From DASPKX01 sp035627835 (GTDB lineage Bacteria > Verrucomicrobiota > Verrucomicrobiia > Limisphaerales > SXQI01), in the NCBI GenBank assembly GCA_035627835.1, contig DASPKX010000115.1, forward strand, positions 1 through 30,926: DNA of 30,926 bases, read 5' to 3'. Below are positions 15,898-24,413 of the stretch, piece by piece. A program made the position numbers and the translations under genes. A model generated the notes under the pieces. The model was not told where the DNA came from and did not search any database. It saw only the letters and a list, made by a program, of their open reading frames with translations. Within the stretch, counting starts at the first letter, position 1. The number at the start of each line of letters is the position of its first letter.

Positions 15898-17055
15898 GTG
15901 CCCCCTGCCCCCACCAAAGGTTCCGCCCCGTTGCACCTGGTGCATGGCGAAGACGAATTCGCCGTCAAACAGAAGGCGCGCCAGATATTTAATGCCTGGA
16001 TCGCTGAGTCTCCGGGGATGGATCAGGAGATCATCGACGCGAGCGCCGCCAACAGTGGTGAAGCCTTGAATGCGCTCCGCAAATTGCGCGAGGCGATGCA
16101 AACATTGCCCTTCTTTGGCGGGGCGAAGGTGATCTGGTTCCAAAACTGCAACTTCTTGGGCGAGGAGCGCGCTGCTTCCACGGCAGCGGTCACGGAAACG
16201 CTCGGTTCACTTGCCGATGAGCTGAAGACGTTCAAGTGGGATGGGGTCAAACTGCTCATCAGCGCCGGGAAAGTGGACCGCCGGAAAACCTTCTACAAAA
16301 CGCTGGAGAAACTCGGACAAGCAGAGGGCTTTTCGGGATGGTCCGCTGAGGACAAAGAATGGAACAGCGAGGCGGAGTTCCAGGCCAGAGGTCATCTGAA
16401 GGAACTGGGCAAAGACATCAGCGAAGAAGCTTTGGCTCTGCTGGTGGCCAACGTGGGGCCGAATTCGCGGCAACTCCACAACGAAGTGGAGAAGTTAAGC
16501 CTTTCTGTGGGTGATCGGCCAAAAATCACCGCCGCTGATGTTGAGCGCATCGTCACTCGCAATAAACAAAGCCGTGCTTTTGCATTGGCCGATGCGCTTG
16601 GGGAACGGAATCTGCCCAAACTGCTCAAGCGATTGGACGAGGAGCTTTGGGAGGTGCGGCTCGATAGCTCCCGCAGTGAGATCGGGCTTCTTTACGGCAT
16701 CATTTCCAAGGTGCGCGCGATGATATTCCTCAAGGAACTAGTCGCGCGCGGGTCGTTGAAGGCAGGGTCGGATTACTCACGCTTCAAGTCTCAAATTGCG
16801 GCAATCCCCAGAGAGTCACTGCCTGCGGACAAGCGTTTCAACCCGCTGGACATGCATGTCTTTGTGCTTTTCCAGGCGATGGGACACGCGCAGAATTACA
16901 CCATTGAGGAGTTAGTGCGCGCGATGGATCACTTGCTGAGCTGCAATTTGTTGATGGTGTCCAGTGGCCAGGAGCAAGCCTCTTTGCTGCAGCAGACTTT
17001 GGTAAAAATCGTGCAGCGCCCTGACGGCCAGGCGGCAGCAAGGCGCGCCGCGTAA
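15898..17055 (+). CDS. holA: DNA polymerase III delta subunit
   Basis: Clamp-loader subunit that opens the beta sliding clamp, 385 residues from the chosen start. The N-terminal APLHLVHGEDEFAVKQKARQ block is typical of HolA (family form: Y-G-x-D-x-x-L/F). The central stretch ISEEALALLVANVGPNSRQLHNEVEKLSL and the following ITAADVERIVTR are strongly diagnostic. The C-terminal collar domain carries the helices expected for clamp-loader subunits. The frame is open further upstream inside the previous gene; GTG at 15898 has AGCAGGAA at the right distance and sits four bases after the previous stop, so I prefer it. The spacing suggests co-transcription with the BFN gene and the STAS gene. Confidence 0.92.
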   Translation: MPPAPTKGSAPLHLVHGEDEFAVKQKARQIFNAWIAESPGMDQEIIDASAANSGEALNALRKLREAMQTLPFFGGAKVIWFQNCNFLGEERAASTAAVTETLGSLADELKTFKWDGVKLLISAGKVDRRKTFYKTLEKLGQAEGFSGWSAEDKEWNSEAEFQARGHLKELGKDISEEALALLVANVGPNSRQLHNEVEKLSLSVGDRPKITAADVERIVTRNKQSRAFALADALGERNLPKLLKRLDEELWEVRLDSSRSEIGLLYGIISKVRAMIFLKELVARGSLKAGSDYSRFKSQIAAIPRESLPADKRFNPLDMHVFVLFQAMGHAQNYTIEELVRAMDHLLSCNLLMVSSGQEQASLLQQTLVKIVQRPDGQAAARRAA

Positions 17056-17058
17056 GGT

Positions 17059-17589
17059 ATGGCCACACCGACGAGCAAATCTTCGCCCATGATTTTCGTC
17101 GCCGTGGCCGAAACAGCGACGGTCATTAAAGTCGTTGGGCGCGCCAACTTCAATTCAAGCGTTCACTTTAAGACGGTCATCAATGAGCTTCGGCAGCGTG
17201 GCCAACAGACATTCGTCCTCGATTTAACCGAGTGCATCACCATGGATAGCACGTTTCTGGGTGTGCTTGCCGGACTCGTGCTGCACGGGAATGAGAATGT
17301 CGCGGCAAACCAGCGGATTGACCTCCAACTTCTCAATCCGAATCCCCGTGTGGCGGATTTGCTCGAAAATCTGGGGGTAGTCCATCTTTTCAAGATCTGC
17401 TCGACAACCACTGCCTCAGCTGCGTTTCAACCGGCGGAGGAGAATCGGCCCGCGACGAAGGAAGAGCTGAACCGCGCTTGCCTTGAGGCTCATGAGCTTT
17501 TGATGGCAATCAATCCCGCCAATATACCGAAGTTTAAGGAGGTCACTCAATTTCTCGCGGAGGACCTCAAAAGGGCCAAAGCCGAATAA
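17059..17589 (+). CDS. STAS-domain protein, anti-sigma factor antagonist-like
   Basis: A 176-residue protein whose first 115 residues form a STAS domain: FVLDLTECITMDSTFLGVLAGLVL (from about residue 52) matches the SpoIIAA core. Ser64 in MDSTFLG is at the position phosphorylated by partner-switching kinases. A further 60 residues (from about residue 118) are helical and acidic and match nothing I recognise; they could bind a partner. STAS proteins usually control an anti-sigma factor/kinase, but none is encoded nearby. The gene begins four bases after holA, so it appears co-transcribed with it. Confidence 0.87.
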   Translation: MATPTSKSSPMIFVAVAETATVIKVVGRANFNSSVHFKTVINELRQRGQQTFVLDLTECITMDSTFLGVLAGLVLHGNENVAANQRIDLQLLNPNPRVADLLENLGVVHLFKICSTTTASAAFQPAEENRPATKEELNRACLEAHELLMAINPANIPKFKEVTQFLAEDLKRAKAE

Positions 17590-17610
17590 CGGCCCGTTCC
17601 GCGCATTTCG

Positions 17611-18684
17611 ATGATCAAAAATATCATTTTCGATTGGTCAGGGACATTGGTGGACGATTTACCGGCAGTGTGGGAAGCGACCAACCATGTGTTCCGCCAG
17701 GCTGGTGTTCCGGAGATAACACTCGAGAAGTTCCGGGCGGAGTTCTGCCTGCCATTCAAACCGTTTTACGACAAATACCTGCCACACGTTGCCCCGGCGC
17801 AAATGGAGCAATGGTTCCATGGGCGTTTTAGGGAAGTTCAGGATGCGGTTGTGGAATTGCCGCACGCGCGGGACTTCCTGGAATGGTGCGCGAAAAAGAA
17901 CCTGCGCCTGTTTGTGCTCACGGCGGTGCCGAGCGAGCATTTCGATCGCCAGGCGCGCACGATGCGTTTTGAAAACTTCTTTGAGAAAGCGTACACGGGC
18001 GCCGTTGATAAGCGAAAGATCATTCCGACCCTGCTGAAGGAACAGGATCTCGCTCCTGAAGAAACACTCTTTGTGGGCGACATGCAGCATGATGTGGAAA
18101 CGGCGAAGTTTGGGGGAACCCGCTCCGCAGCCGTTCTGACGGGGTACAACTCCCTGGAACAGTTGCGCGCGAGTTCGCCAGACCTTGTGGTTGAGCACCT
18201 CCGCGAGCTTCGTGAACTCCTCGAGCAAGCTGATGGGGCATTCAGCGTGGTCGCCTCCGCCCGCCCCGTTGTTACAGTTGGAGCGCTCATTTTCAACGAT
18301 GCGGATGAGGTCTTGATGCTTCGCACCCACAAATGGTCGAACATGTGGGGGATTCCCGGTGGTAAAACGCGATACCTGGAGAGCAGCGAGGATGCATTGC
18401 GCCGCGAGACGCGCGAGGAGACGGCACTGGAATTGGACGACATCGAATTCGTGCTCGTCCAGGATTGCATCAACAGCCCGGAATTTTACCGGCCCGCGCA
18501 CTTTGTGCTTTTGAACTACACCGCGCGCGCAAGGGGCGCTCAAGTCGTGAGACTTAATGATGAGGCGCAGGAACACCGTTGGGTGCCGGTGGAGGCTGCG
18601 TTGGAGCTGAACTTGAACACCCCCACTCGCCGCTTGCTGGAAGCTGTTGCCGCGCAATGGACACCATCACGCTCCACGACCTAG
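17611..18684 (+). CDS. HAD hydrolase-Nudix hydrolase fusion
   Basis: A 357-residue two-domain enzyme. Residues 1 to about 210 are a HAD-superfamily hydrolase of the phosphoglycolate phosphatase/beta-phosphoglucomutase type: motif I IIFDWSGTLVDD with nucleophile Asp8, motif II FVLTAVPS, a Lys of motif III in DKRKIIPTLL, and motif IV FVGDMQHDVETA. The usual acid/base Asp two residues after the nucleophile is Ser10. Residues about 220-350 are a Nudix domain. Its box begins GGKTRYLE near residue 250 and continues RRETREETALEL, with the metal-binding Glu residues kept and Ala in place of the final Gly. Both substrates are unknown; a nucleotide sugar or folate/pterin intermediate is possible given folB downstream. 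The reading frame is continuous, so the fusion is not a simple overlap. Confidence 0.9.
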   Translation: MIKNIIFDWSGTLVDDLPAVWEATNHVFRQAGVPEITLEKFRAEFCLPFKPFYDKYLPHVAPAQMEQWFHGRFREVQDAVVELPHARDFLEWCAKKNLRLFVLTAVPSEHFDRQARTMRFENFFEKAYTGAVDKRKIIPTLLKEQDLAPEETLFVGDMQHDVETAKFGGTRSAAVLTGYNSLEQLRASSPDLVVEHLRELRELLEQADGAFSVVASARPVVTVGALIFNDADEVLMLRTHKWSNMWGIPGGKTRYLESSEDALRRETREETALELDDIEFVLVQDCINSPEFYRPAHFVLLNYTARARGAQVVRLNDEAQEHRWVPVEAALELNLNTPTRRLLEAVAAQWTPSRSTT

Positions 18685-19007
18685 CGGTCAGCTTTCACGT
18701 TGGCGTTCCCGATGCTGAGCGGGCGCGCAGCCAACGGTTGCTCCTAACGGTTGAGCTGCAGGCAGACCTCTCGCGCGCTGCTGCGACCGATGATCTGAAG
18801 CACACCGTCGATTATTTCGAGTTGGTGCAGGCGATTAAGTCCTTTGGCGCCGGACGGGAGTGGAGGCTCATCGAGAAACTCGCCGCGGATATAGCCGAAA
18901 TGATCCTGGATCGTTATTCCGTGACGCGCGTAAGCGTTGAGGTTCGGAAGTTTATTGTGTCGGACTGCCGGTTCATTGCTGTGCGAATCAGCAGGAGCCG
19001 GGCCTGA
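18657..19007 (+). CDS. folB: Dihydroneopterin aldolase
   Basis: Folate-pathway enzyme that cleaves 7,8-dihydroneopterin to 6-hydroxymethyl-7,8-dihydropterin and glycolaldehyde. At 116 residues it is the usual FolB size. Conserved catalytic or substrate-binding residues are visible: Glu21 in GVPDAER, Tyr53 in TVDYFELV, Glu73 in RLIEKLA and Lys98 in VEVRKF. ATG at 18657 is chosen because the protein then begins with MDTITLHDLAVSFHVGV, the normal FolB start. This makes the gene overlap the end of the HAD-Nudix gene by 28 bases, so the two are translationally coupled. The Nudix domain next to it is notable because a Nudix enzyme removes pyrophosphate from dihydroneopterin triphosphate, two steps before FolB, in some bacteria; such a role here is a guess. 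Confidence 0.92.
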   Translation: MDTITLHDLAVSFHVGVPDAERARSQRLLLTVELQADLSRAAATDDLKHTVDYFELVQAIKSFGAGREWRLIEKLAADIAEMILDRYSVTRVSVEVRKFIVSDCRFIAVRISRSRA

Positions 19008-19017
19008 CTTGGCTTTG

Positions 19018-19767
19018 TTAATACGTGGCGCGCCCGCCAGAGATGTCATGAACGGCGGCTGTGCTGAAGGAGTATTCCTCCGAGGCTAACCAGCAGATCA
19101 GATTCGCCACCTCTTCCACCTGCCCCATGCGCCCCATAGGGATTTTCGAAACCATGTAATTGATATGCTCCTGCGTGGTCTGCTGGAGCATCTCGGTTTC
19201 AATCACCGCAGGGGCGATGGCGTGCACCGTGATGCCGCTTTGGGCGAGTTCCTTGCCCAGTGACTTCGTCAAGCCAATGACTCCGGCCTTGGCGGCGCTG
19301 TAGGCGGAGGCGTTCGGGTTGCCTTCCTTGCCAGCGATGGAGGCCATGCTGATGATGCGCCCGTATTTGTTGGCGAGCATGAGCGGCACCACTGCGTGGC
19401 AGCAGTTGAAAACATTCACCAGGTCCACATCAATCGCCTTGCGCCAGTCCGCAGGATTACATTCCCAGAGCTTTGCAGTCGGCCCGGCAATCGCGGCATT
19501 GTTCACGAGAATATCGAGCCGGCCAAAGCGAGCTTGAACGCTCTCGGCAGCGTTGTGAACAGCAGCGACATCTGTGAGATCCACCGTGATCGTATGCAGC
19601 TTCGCTTGATCCAGCTCAGAGCGCCGGCGCTCCAGGTCGGCTTCGTTGATGTCCCAAATGCTGCAACTGGCGCCGGCGGCCATCAGCTTCTTCACCACAG
19701 CAAGCCCTATCCCTCTGGCGCCTCCTGTGACGACGGCAACCCGGCCGGTAAAATCGAATTGAATCAT
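19018..19767 (-). CDS. Short-chain dehydrogenase/reductase (classical SDR)
   Basis: A 249-residue NAD(P)-dependent oxidoreductase. The cofactor motif TGGARGIG (residues 14-21), the NNAA motif (89-92), Ser143 in MASIAG and the Tyr156/Lys160 pair in YSAAK complete the classical catalytic set. Asp39 at the end of the second beta strand (IWDI) suggests NAD rather than NADP. The C-terminal ISGGRATY ending recurs in sugar- and hydroxyacid-dehydrogenase-like SDRs. The substrate cannot be read; FabG-like 3-oxoacyl reduction is possible but not favoured over a sugar or polyol. It converges on folB (10-base gap) and diverges from the large gene at 19895. Confidence 0.9.
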   Translation of the reverse strand: MIQFDFTGRVAVVTGGARGIGLAVVKKLMAAGASCSIWDINEADLERRRSELDQAKLHTITVDLTDVAAVHNAAESVQARFGRLDILVNNAAIAGPTAKLWECNPADWRKAIDVDLVNVFNCCHAVVPLMLANKYGRIISMASIAGKEGNPNASAYSAAKAGVIGLTKSLGKELAQSGITVHAIAPAVIETEMLQQTTQEHINYMVSKIPMGRMGQVEEVANLICWLASEEYSFSTAAVHDISGGRATY

Positions 19768-19894
19768 GGCTGAGCGGCCAGTTTAGCGAAGCGCTCGCGG
19801 AGCGCCAGCCTCCAACAAAATCGAAAGCAGAGTTGAAATCTACCCACCGGGACGGCAGGGTCTTGCGGATTTGGTTTTTGGCAGAAAAGCGAAC

Positions 19895-22800
19895 ATGAAG
19901 TCCTTAGCGGATATCGGGCTGGAACAAACGCCGGGCAACGAAGCGCGGTTGATTCACGCGATCAATATCAAGCTGGCAGAACTTGGTTTTGCCACGGTCA
20001 AAGCGGAAACAGAGGAGCAGCTGCATGACATTGCCCGCGCAATTCTCGCGCGGGAAAGCGAGTCGTCGCATCGCGCGGGAAAGAAACCGCCTGTGGACCA
20101 GCGGGTGGAGAAATTCCTTGAGCGCTACCTGGGCCTGTCGGGATTGAAGCTGCCGGAGCGGACATTCGTTCTGGATGAGTATGGGCTCGCGCGAACACTT
20201 TCACTGCCCCTCACAAAGGATGAGTTCGTCTCCGACATCATCAGCTCGTACCGCGTTAAGAACGGGGTTCTGCACAATCCAAAGAGCGATCGGCGCACGA
20301 CGCAGGGAATTTTCCATATCGCTGAGGGCGGCTTGCCGGTGCCTGCGGACAAAACCGCAGTTCCGAAGGAAGTTTTTGCCCGCCTGTTTGAGAAGGCGCT
20401 CCAACCGCCGCCAGAGTTGCTGGAGCTTCCGTTCACCTTTGACCAGGCGCAGAAAGCGCGCTGCTGGGTTTCCCTGCTCCTGCGGCCCATCCTCTGCCCT
20501 GCGGTGGAAGGCTTCACCTCGCAGAAAACCATGGAGGTGCGGTTCTTCGCCCCTGGCAACCTGGTTAGCAATCTCGACTTTGTGGAGAGCATTTTCGGGA
20601 ACGGCGGTGACCCTAACCTTCCAGAGAATGATGCAGCATTGGATGTGGAGCATTGGAGCGGGCACACCGGCTGTGTGATTCTGGCGCCGCACCTTGTGCG
20701 GCTCACGAAGAAGGAATTGGGACTTCCTCACTACAGCGCAGCCAACGAACGGCAGCGGCGCGATGGGGTGTGTTGGCGCGAGGAGGACGAACTCTACAAC
20801 AACGGCAACGCCTTCAAGATCACCTGCCGCGACGCTTCAGGCGTGATGGTCACGATCATTGCCGATAACTATTTCGGTTACTGCAAAAAGGAGGTTAAAA
20901 CCCAGCTCAGTTTTGCCGCGAATCTCTTTGGTTTATGCGAGGAGGAGCATGCGGGGGGCGCTTACGTTTACCCGAGCTATGATCTGGGTGAGGAGTTCAG
21001 CGGCCAAATGCATTTGCGCCGCCTGGGCCACTCTTTCCACGAGGTCGTCTCTTTGTATCGCGACGTCATGGACGTTAAACCCGAAGGGTATGCGGTCGAT
21101 AAAAACTACCCGGACATCATCTACGTTCCGGATGACGCGCACTTTGACCTCTTGGCCCAACGGATCTGCTGGACCGACGCGCAGGGGGAGCATTCGATTC
21201 GCTTGATGGCCGAGCGCGTCTATGTGCGCCCTTCGGGTTACAAGGTGCGCCTCGTAAAGACACCGGGCACCAAAAACTGGCGGCTCATCGGGAGCGTTGC
21301 GGAAGGGACGCTCTGCCATAAGCCCTGCACCGTCTCGGGGGGTGGGAAGTCTGAAATCTCCAAGTCGATCAGTGACGCTATCCTGCAGGGGCCGGTCTTT
21401 GTCGCGGATTTGCAGGAGGATTTCGCGCTCGTGGATGAACTGCTCCGGCGCGATTACTCCGACCGTTTCAAGCCGGAGTTCAAGACGGAGACGGACAGTC
21501 GGCCGATCCTGAGCGAGGAGCGCTCTCTCGGTTCAGTGATCAAACTGCTAACACCCTCCACGACCGAGTACACGCAGGAGTACAACAACTGGCTGAGCAC
21601 GATTCCTCAATACGTGAAGCAGCTGGTCTTCGTGGTGAAGCGATATTACCGCCCGACCTGGGGCGCGAATTGGCGCGACCATTTCTCGGTGGATATCGTC
21701 AATGGAAGGCCCGGCAACGAGTTGAAGTACGAGAACCGCAAGGTGGTCACCAGTTATTTGCGTGTGGGCTACGATGCGGATGGAGCGTGGCGAACCTTTG
21801 GGCTGCGCAAGGATTTCCAGCCTGCGGATAAGATTCAGGCGGAAGACGACATCACAGCCTCGATCACGGTGCCGGTCCAACGGATCTCTGGAGCGCGCAC
21901 TGAAAGCAGCGCGCCTGCGGTTAAGTTCGTGCTGAACTGCGAGAATCGCCTGTTCCAGCGGCCTGACGAAGCGATTCACAAGGGGTACGACAAACAGACG
22001 GAGGCCGACTTCTCGAGGAACAACAACTTCTTCTCGAATTTTGAACCGCTAAAAAAGGATGCGGCGCAGGAGTACTTGGACGACGCGATCGGTTTTGACC
22101 AATTCACCGCGCCGATGCAGGGGCTGATTCGTGACTTTGCCACGAATGGAGGCCCAACATTCTTCGTCAGCTCGTGCCAGCCGCGCATTATTGGGGGCAA
22201 GCCATCGAAAAACCCGCGTTACCTCCAAACGCGGCCTGACCTCGTAAACCAACGGGATGCTTACCTCGCATTGATGGCGACGCGCCTGCATCGACGGCTC
22301 CCACTGCACCAGGCGGTGCATCGGCAGGTTGGCGCGGTTCTGCCCGGGCGCCGAAACAACCCGCCCGATTCGGGCATCCGCCCGCTCGCGGTATATAACC
22401 CGATTCATTACATGGAGCTGCCGGAACTCTTCATGGAGTTCATCTGCAGCATGACGGGGAAGTCGCCATCGACGACGGGCGCCGGCTCTGAGGGGGCATT
22501 AACGAAGGGGCCATTCAATGCCCTGCCCCCGATCTACGATTTGAATAATGCGTTGGTTGCCTACCTTCTGAACGGTCACCAAGGCTTCGTCACCGCGGCG
22601 GGGTATGTCGGGCCGTACATGCGGGTGGATCACGACATCAGCTTGCTCGTGCCGGAGATATGGGCGCGCATGAGCCCGCAGGAGCGTGATCCAAAATACA
22701 TGATTGAGCACGGCTACCTGGAAAAGCTCCGAGACTTCAAGCACAACGGCAAGGAAGTGCTTGCCAGCCGAATTGGTTATCGCATCACGTCCCAATTCGC

Positions 22801-23317
22801 CGTGATCTTTTTTGGTCGGGTCTTCAACCATCCGCACGTCGTCCTCACGCCGGAAATGCTCCGGCCAGAGCTGCAGGACATGGAGGTCTTCGTGGACGGC
22901 ATCGACAACATCGTCACCACGCAAAAGCGCGTTGCGGATCTCTACTTCGAGGATGGCTCGATTGAATGGGCATGCCCGCCGTTAAAGGCGTTGCTGCACA
23001 TCATGGCGCATGGCCATTACGAGGGGAAAGGGCTCAACGATCCCGCCATTCGCTCACTCTTCACCCTGGAACATCTTCTCGGCAGCGATTGGTACCGGCA
23101 ACGATTGGAGACTAAGCAGCGCGTGGACGTGCGGCTTTGGGAAAGGCATGTTGCCTCCTTGCAGCGGTTTGTCGAAGAAGCTGACTACGTGGAGCACGAT
23201 TATCTCGACACGATCCAAGACCGCCTTGAAGAGGCAAAACGGGAGCTGCAGAAGGTTTCTTCGCCGCAATACCTGGAGCATCTGCACGGCACGATTGGGG
23301 CGCAACCGATCGCGTGA
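19895..23317 (+). CDS. Putative PPi-type phosphoenolpyruvate carboxykinase
   Basis: A very large single-gene protein of 1,140 residues. Its size and general character match, from memory, the PPi-dependent PEP carboxykinases of Propionibacterium and Entamoeba (about 1,130-1,150 residues). These interconvert PEP, CO2 and phosphate with oxaloacetate and pyrophosphate, and they are often left as hypothetical in bacteria. Visible motifs are a phosphate-loop-like SGGGKSEISKS (from residue 481), TGAGSEGALTKGPFNALPP (near 861-879), FVTAAGYVGPYMRVDHD, and a C-terminal YFEDGSIEWACPPLKALLH with helical tail. There is no ATP- or GTP-PEPCK kinase loop of the usual form. The start is ATG at 19895; the frame opens slightly earlier at a TTG. 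The gene stands alone after a 127-base divergent gap containing a GC-rich stem (19791-19805). The assignment is family memory, not alignment. Confidence 0.6.
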   Translation: MKSLADIGLEQTPGNEARLIHAINIKLAELGFATVKAETEEQLHDIARAILARESESSHRAGKKPPVDQRVEKFLERYLGLSGLKLPERTFVLDEYGLARTLSLPLTKDEFVSDIISSYRVKNGVLHNPKSDRRTTQGIFHIAEGGLPVPADKTAVPKEVFARLFEKALQPPPELLELPFTFDQAQKARCWVSLLLRPILCPAVEGFTSQKTMEVRFFAPGNLVSNLDFVESIFGNGGDPNLPENDAALDVEHWSGHTGCVILAPHLVRLTKKELGLPHYSAANERQRRDGVCWREEDELYNNGNAFKITCRDASGVMVTIIADNYFGYCKKEVKTQLSFAANLFGLCEEEHAGGAYVYPSYDLGEEFSGQMHLRRLGHSFHEVVSLYRDVMDVKPEGYAVDKNYPDIIYVPDDAHFDLLAQRICWTDAQGEHSIRLMAERVYVRPSGYKVRLVKTPGTKNWRLIGSVAEGTLCHKPCTVSGGGKSEISKSISDAILQGPVFVADLQEDFALVDELLRRDYSDRFKPEFKTETDSRPILSEERSLGSVIKLLTPSTTEYTQEYNNWLSTIPQYVKQLVFVVKRYYRPTWGANWRDHFSVDIVNGRPGNELKYENRKVVTSYLRVGYDADGAWRTFGLRKDFQPADKIQAEDDITASITVPVQRISGARTESSAPAVKFVLNCENRLFQRPDEAIHKGYDKQTEADFSRNNNFFSNFEPLKKDAAQEYLDDAIGFDQFTAPMQGLIRDFATNGGPTFFVSSCQPRIIGGKPSKNPRYLQTRPDLVNQRDAYLALMATRLHRRLPLHQAVHRQVGAVLPGRRNNPPDSGIRPLAVYNPIHYMELPELFMEFICSMTGKSPSTTGAGSEGALTKGPFNALPPIYDLNNALVAYLLNGHQGFVTAAGYVGPYMRVDHDISLLVPEIWARMSPQERDPKYMIEHGYLEKLRDFKHNGKEVLASRIGYRITSQFAVIFFGRVFNHPHVVLTPEMLRPELQDMEVFVDGIDNIVTTQKRVADLYFEDGSIEWACPPLKALLHIMAHGHYEGKGLNDPAIRSLFTLEHLLGSDWYRQRLETKQRVDVRLWERHVASLQRFVEEADYVEHDYLDTIQDRLEEAKRELQKVSSPQYLEHLHGTIGAQPIA

Positions 23318-23361
23318 GAACTGCGCCTTGCCTGTGGAAGAGTTCACATTGATATTTCGCG

Positions 23362-23712
23362 ATGAAACTCTTCCTCATGGGCGCTCTGGCTTTGCTGCTC
23401 GTTGGCTGTGCGACCACCCAGAATTGGGAGCAGCGCGTTGGGGTGTACCGGATGGACGATGCAATCACTGAGCTGGGACCGCCGGAGAAACAGGCGCAAC
23501 TGGCGGATGGAACTGTTGTTGCCGAATGGCTGCGAGTCCGAGGCGGCACGCAAGTAATCGCGACTCGCCCGCATTTTTATCGGCATCATCGCGGCTTCGC
23601 GCACTTCCACGATCCATTTGATTACCGCACCGTGCGCTGGCCGGACAACTACTTGCGGCTGACCTTCTCGCCAGATGGGCGGCTCATGGCCGCGAAACGG
23701 ATTGCGAAGTAG
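23362..23712 (+). CDS. Small outer-envelope lipoprotein of unknown function
   Basis: A 116-residue protein with a type II signal peptide: a Lys near the N-terminus, hydrophobic core, and lipobox LVGC with Cys16 as the lipidated residue. The following Ala at +2 does not suggest inner-membrane retention. The mature part (ATTQNWEQRVGVYRMDDAI...) recalls small lipoproteins with a repeated start such as the SmpA/OmlA-like group (GPPEKQAQLADGTVVAEW). It ends in a His-rich stretch (HFYRHHRGFAHFHDPFD). No function is assigned. It follows the large gene by 44 bases and converges on the DUF4230 gene, with one base between the two stop codons. Confidence 0.75.
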   Translation: MKLFLMGALALLLVGCATTQNWEQRVGVYRMDDAITELGPPEKQAQLADGTVVAEWLRVRGGTQVIATRPHFYRHHRGFAHFHDPFDYRTVRWPDNYLRLTFSPDGRLMAAKRIAK

Positions 23713-23713
23713 C

Positions 23714-24295
23714 TTACTTGCTCGCGAACTCCACCTGCTCGAACCCGAGCGCCACAAAAAAGCCTCTGAGCTGGATCTCAGCCCTTTCCCGCGCATCTTT
23801 CAAAATGCCGGCGTAGCGCGCCGCCCGGCGGATATCGTCCACGGCGATGCGGCGGGCATTCTGCTCCAGATCCTTTTCCAGCTTCCGGAAAGTTCCCGTC
23901 TCCCGCTCGATGACCTGAGTCTTTGTGTCATCAAGGTAGGCATCTGTAATTGTTTCCTGCGGCAGGATGATTCGCACCTTCTTCCCTTCAACAATGATGT
24001 CACCCGGCTGCAGTTGATCCAAATTCACGCCAGCCTTAACGATCCCATGGGCGAGCATCAGCAGGCGATCCTGGCCGTACCACTTCGCATCTTCCAAAAT
24101 CACCACCTTCTCCATGACGTATTTCACGGTGACGAGCTGGGAGAGTGTTTGAACCTGCTGAATGACGGTTGAGGTGTTGATCTGCTGCGGCTTGGCAGCG
24201 CGGCCGGGCAGAGCGCCCATCAGAAACCCCATCGCCATCCCGAAGGCCATCACGATGAACAAAATGCAGAAAATGAGGATCTTGGTTTTTCGCAT
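23714..24295 (-). CDS. DUF4230-domain membrane-anchored protein
   Basis: A 193-residue protein with an N-terminal membrane segment (about residues 5-28) and short positively charged start, so it is probably anchored in the membrane with the rest outside. The DUF4230 signature is visible: VIQQVQTLSQLVTVKYVMEKVV (from about residue 44), WYGQDRLLMLAHGIVKAGVNL, and VRIILPQETITDAYLDDTKTQV. The C-terminal part is a charged helix (RKLEKDLEQNARRIAVDDIRRAA). The function of the family is not known. It is downstream of korB on the same strand but behind a strong terminator, so it probably has its own promoter in 24296-24366. Confidence 0.85.
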   Translation of the reverse strand: MRKTKILIFCILFIVMAFGMAMGFLMGALPGRAAKPQQINTSTVIQQVQTLSQLVTVKYVMEKVVILEDAKWYGQDRLLMLAHGIVKAGVNLDQLQPGDIIVEGKKVRIILPQETITDAYLDDTKTQVIERETGTFRKLEKDLEQNARRIAVDDIRRAARYAGILKDARERAEIQLRGFFVALGFEQVEFASK

Positions 24296-24364
24296 CTGGA
24301 AGCAACCTAGTCAGGAAAAGAGCGCGGAACAATCAATATGAAACGGCGCCGAGGCGTGGGCACG

Positions 24365-24390
24365 AAAAAGGGACTCCGAAGAGTCCCTTT
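24365..24390 (-). terminator. Rho-independent terminator of the korA-korB operon
   Basis: A perfect 10-bp stem (AAAGGGACTC at 24367-24376 and its complement at 24381-24390). On the minus strand the loop is TTCG closed by C-G, the very stable UUCG tetraloop, and the stem runs into TTTTT (24369-24365). It begins 24 bases after the korB stop codon. Confidence 0.92.
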
Positions 24391-24413
24391 CGTTAAAGTA
24401 TGGGCGAGCGGAA

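Noticed and set aside
17659..18657. 332-codon open frame on the minus strand
   Set aside because: Antisense to the HAD-Nudix gene, which has complete catalytic motifs on the plus strand; the minus translation has no recognisable motif.
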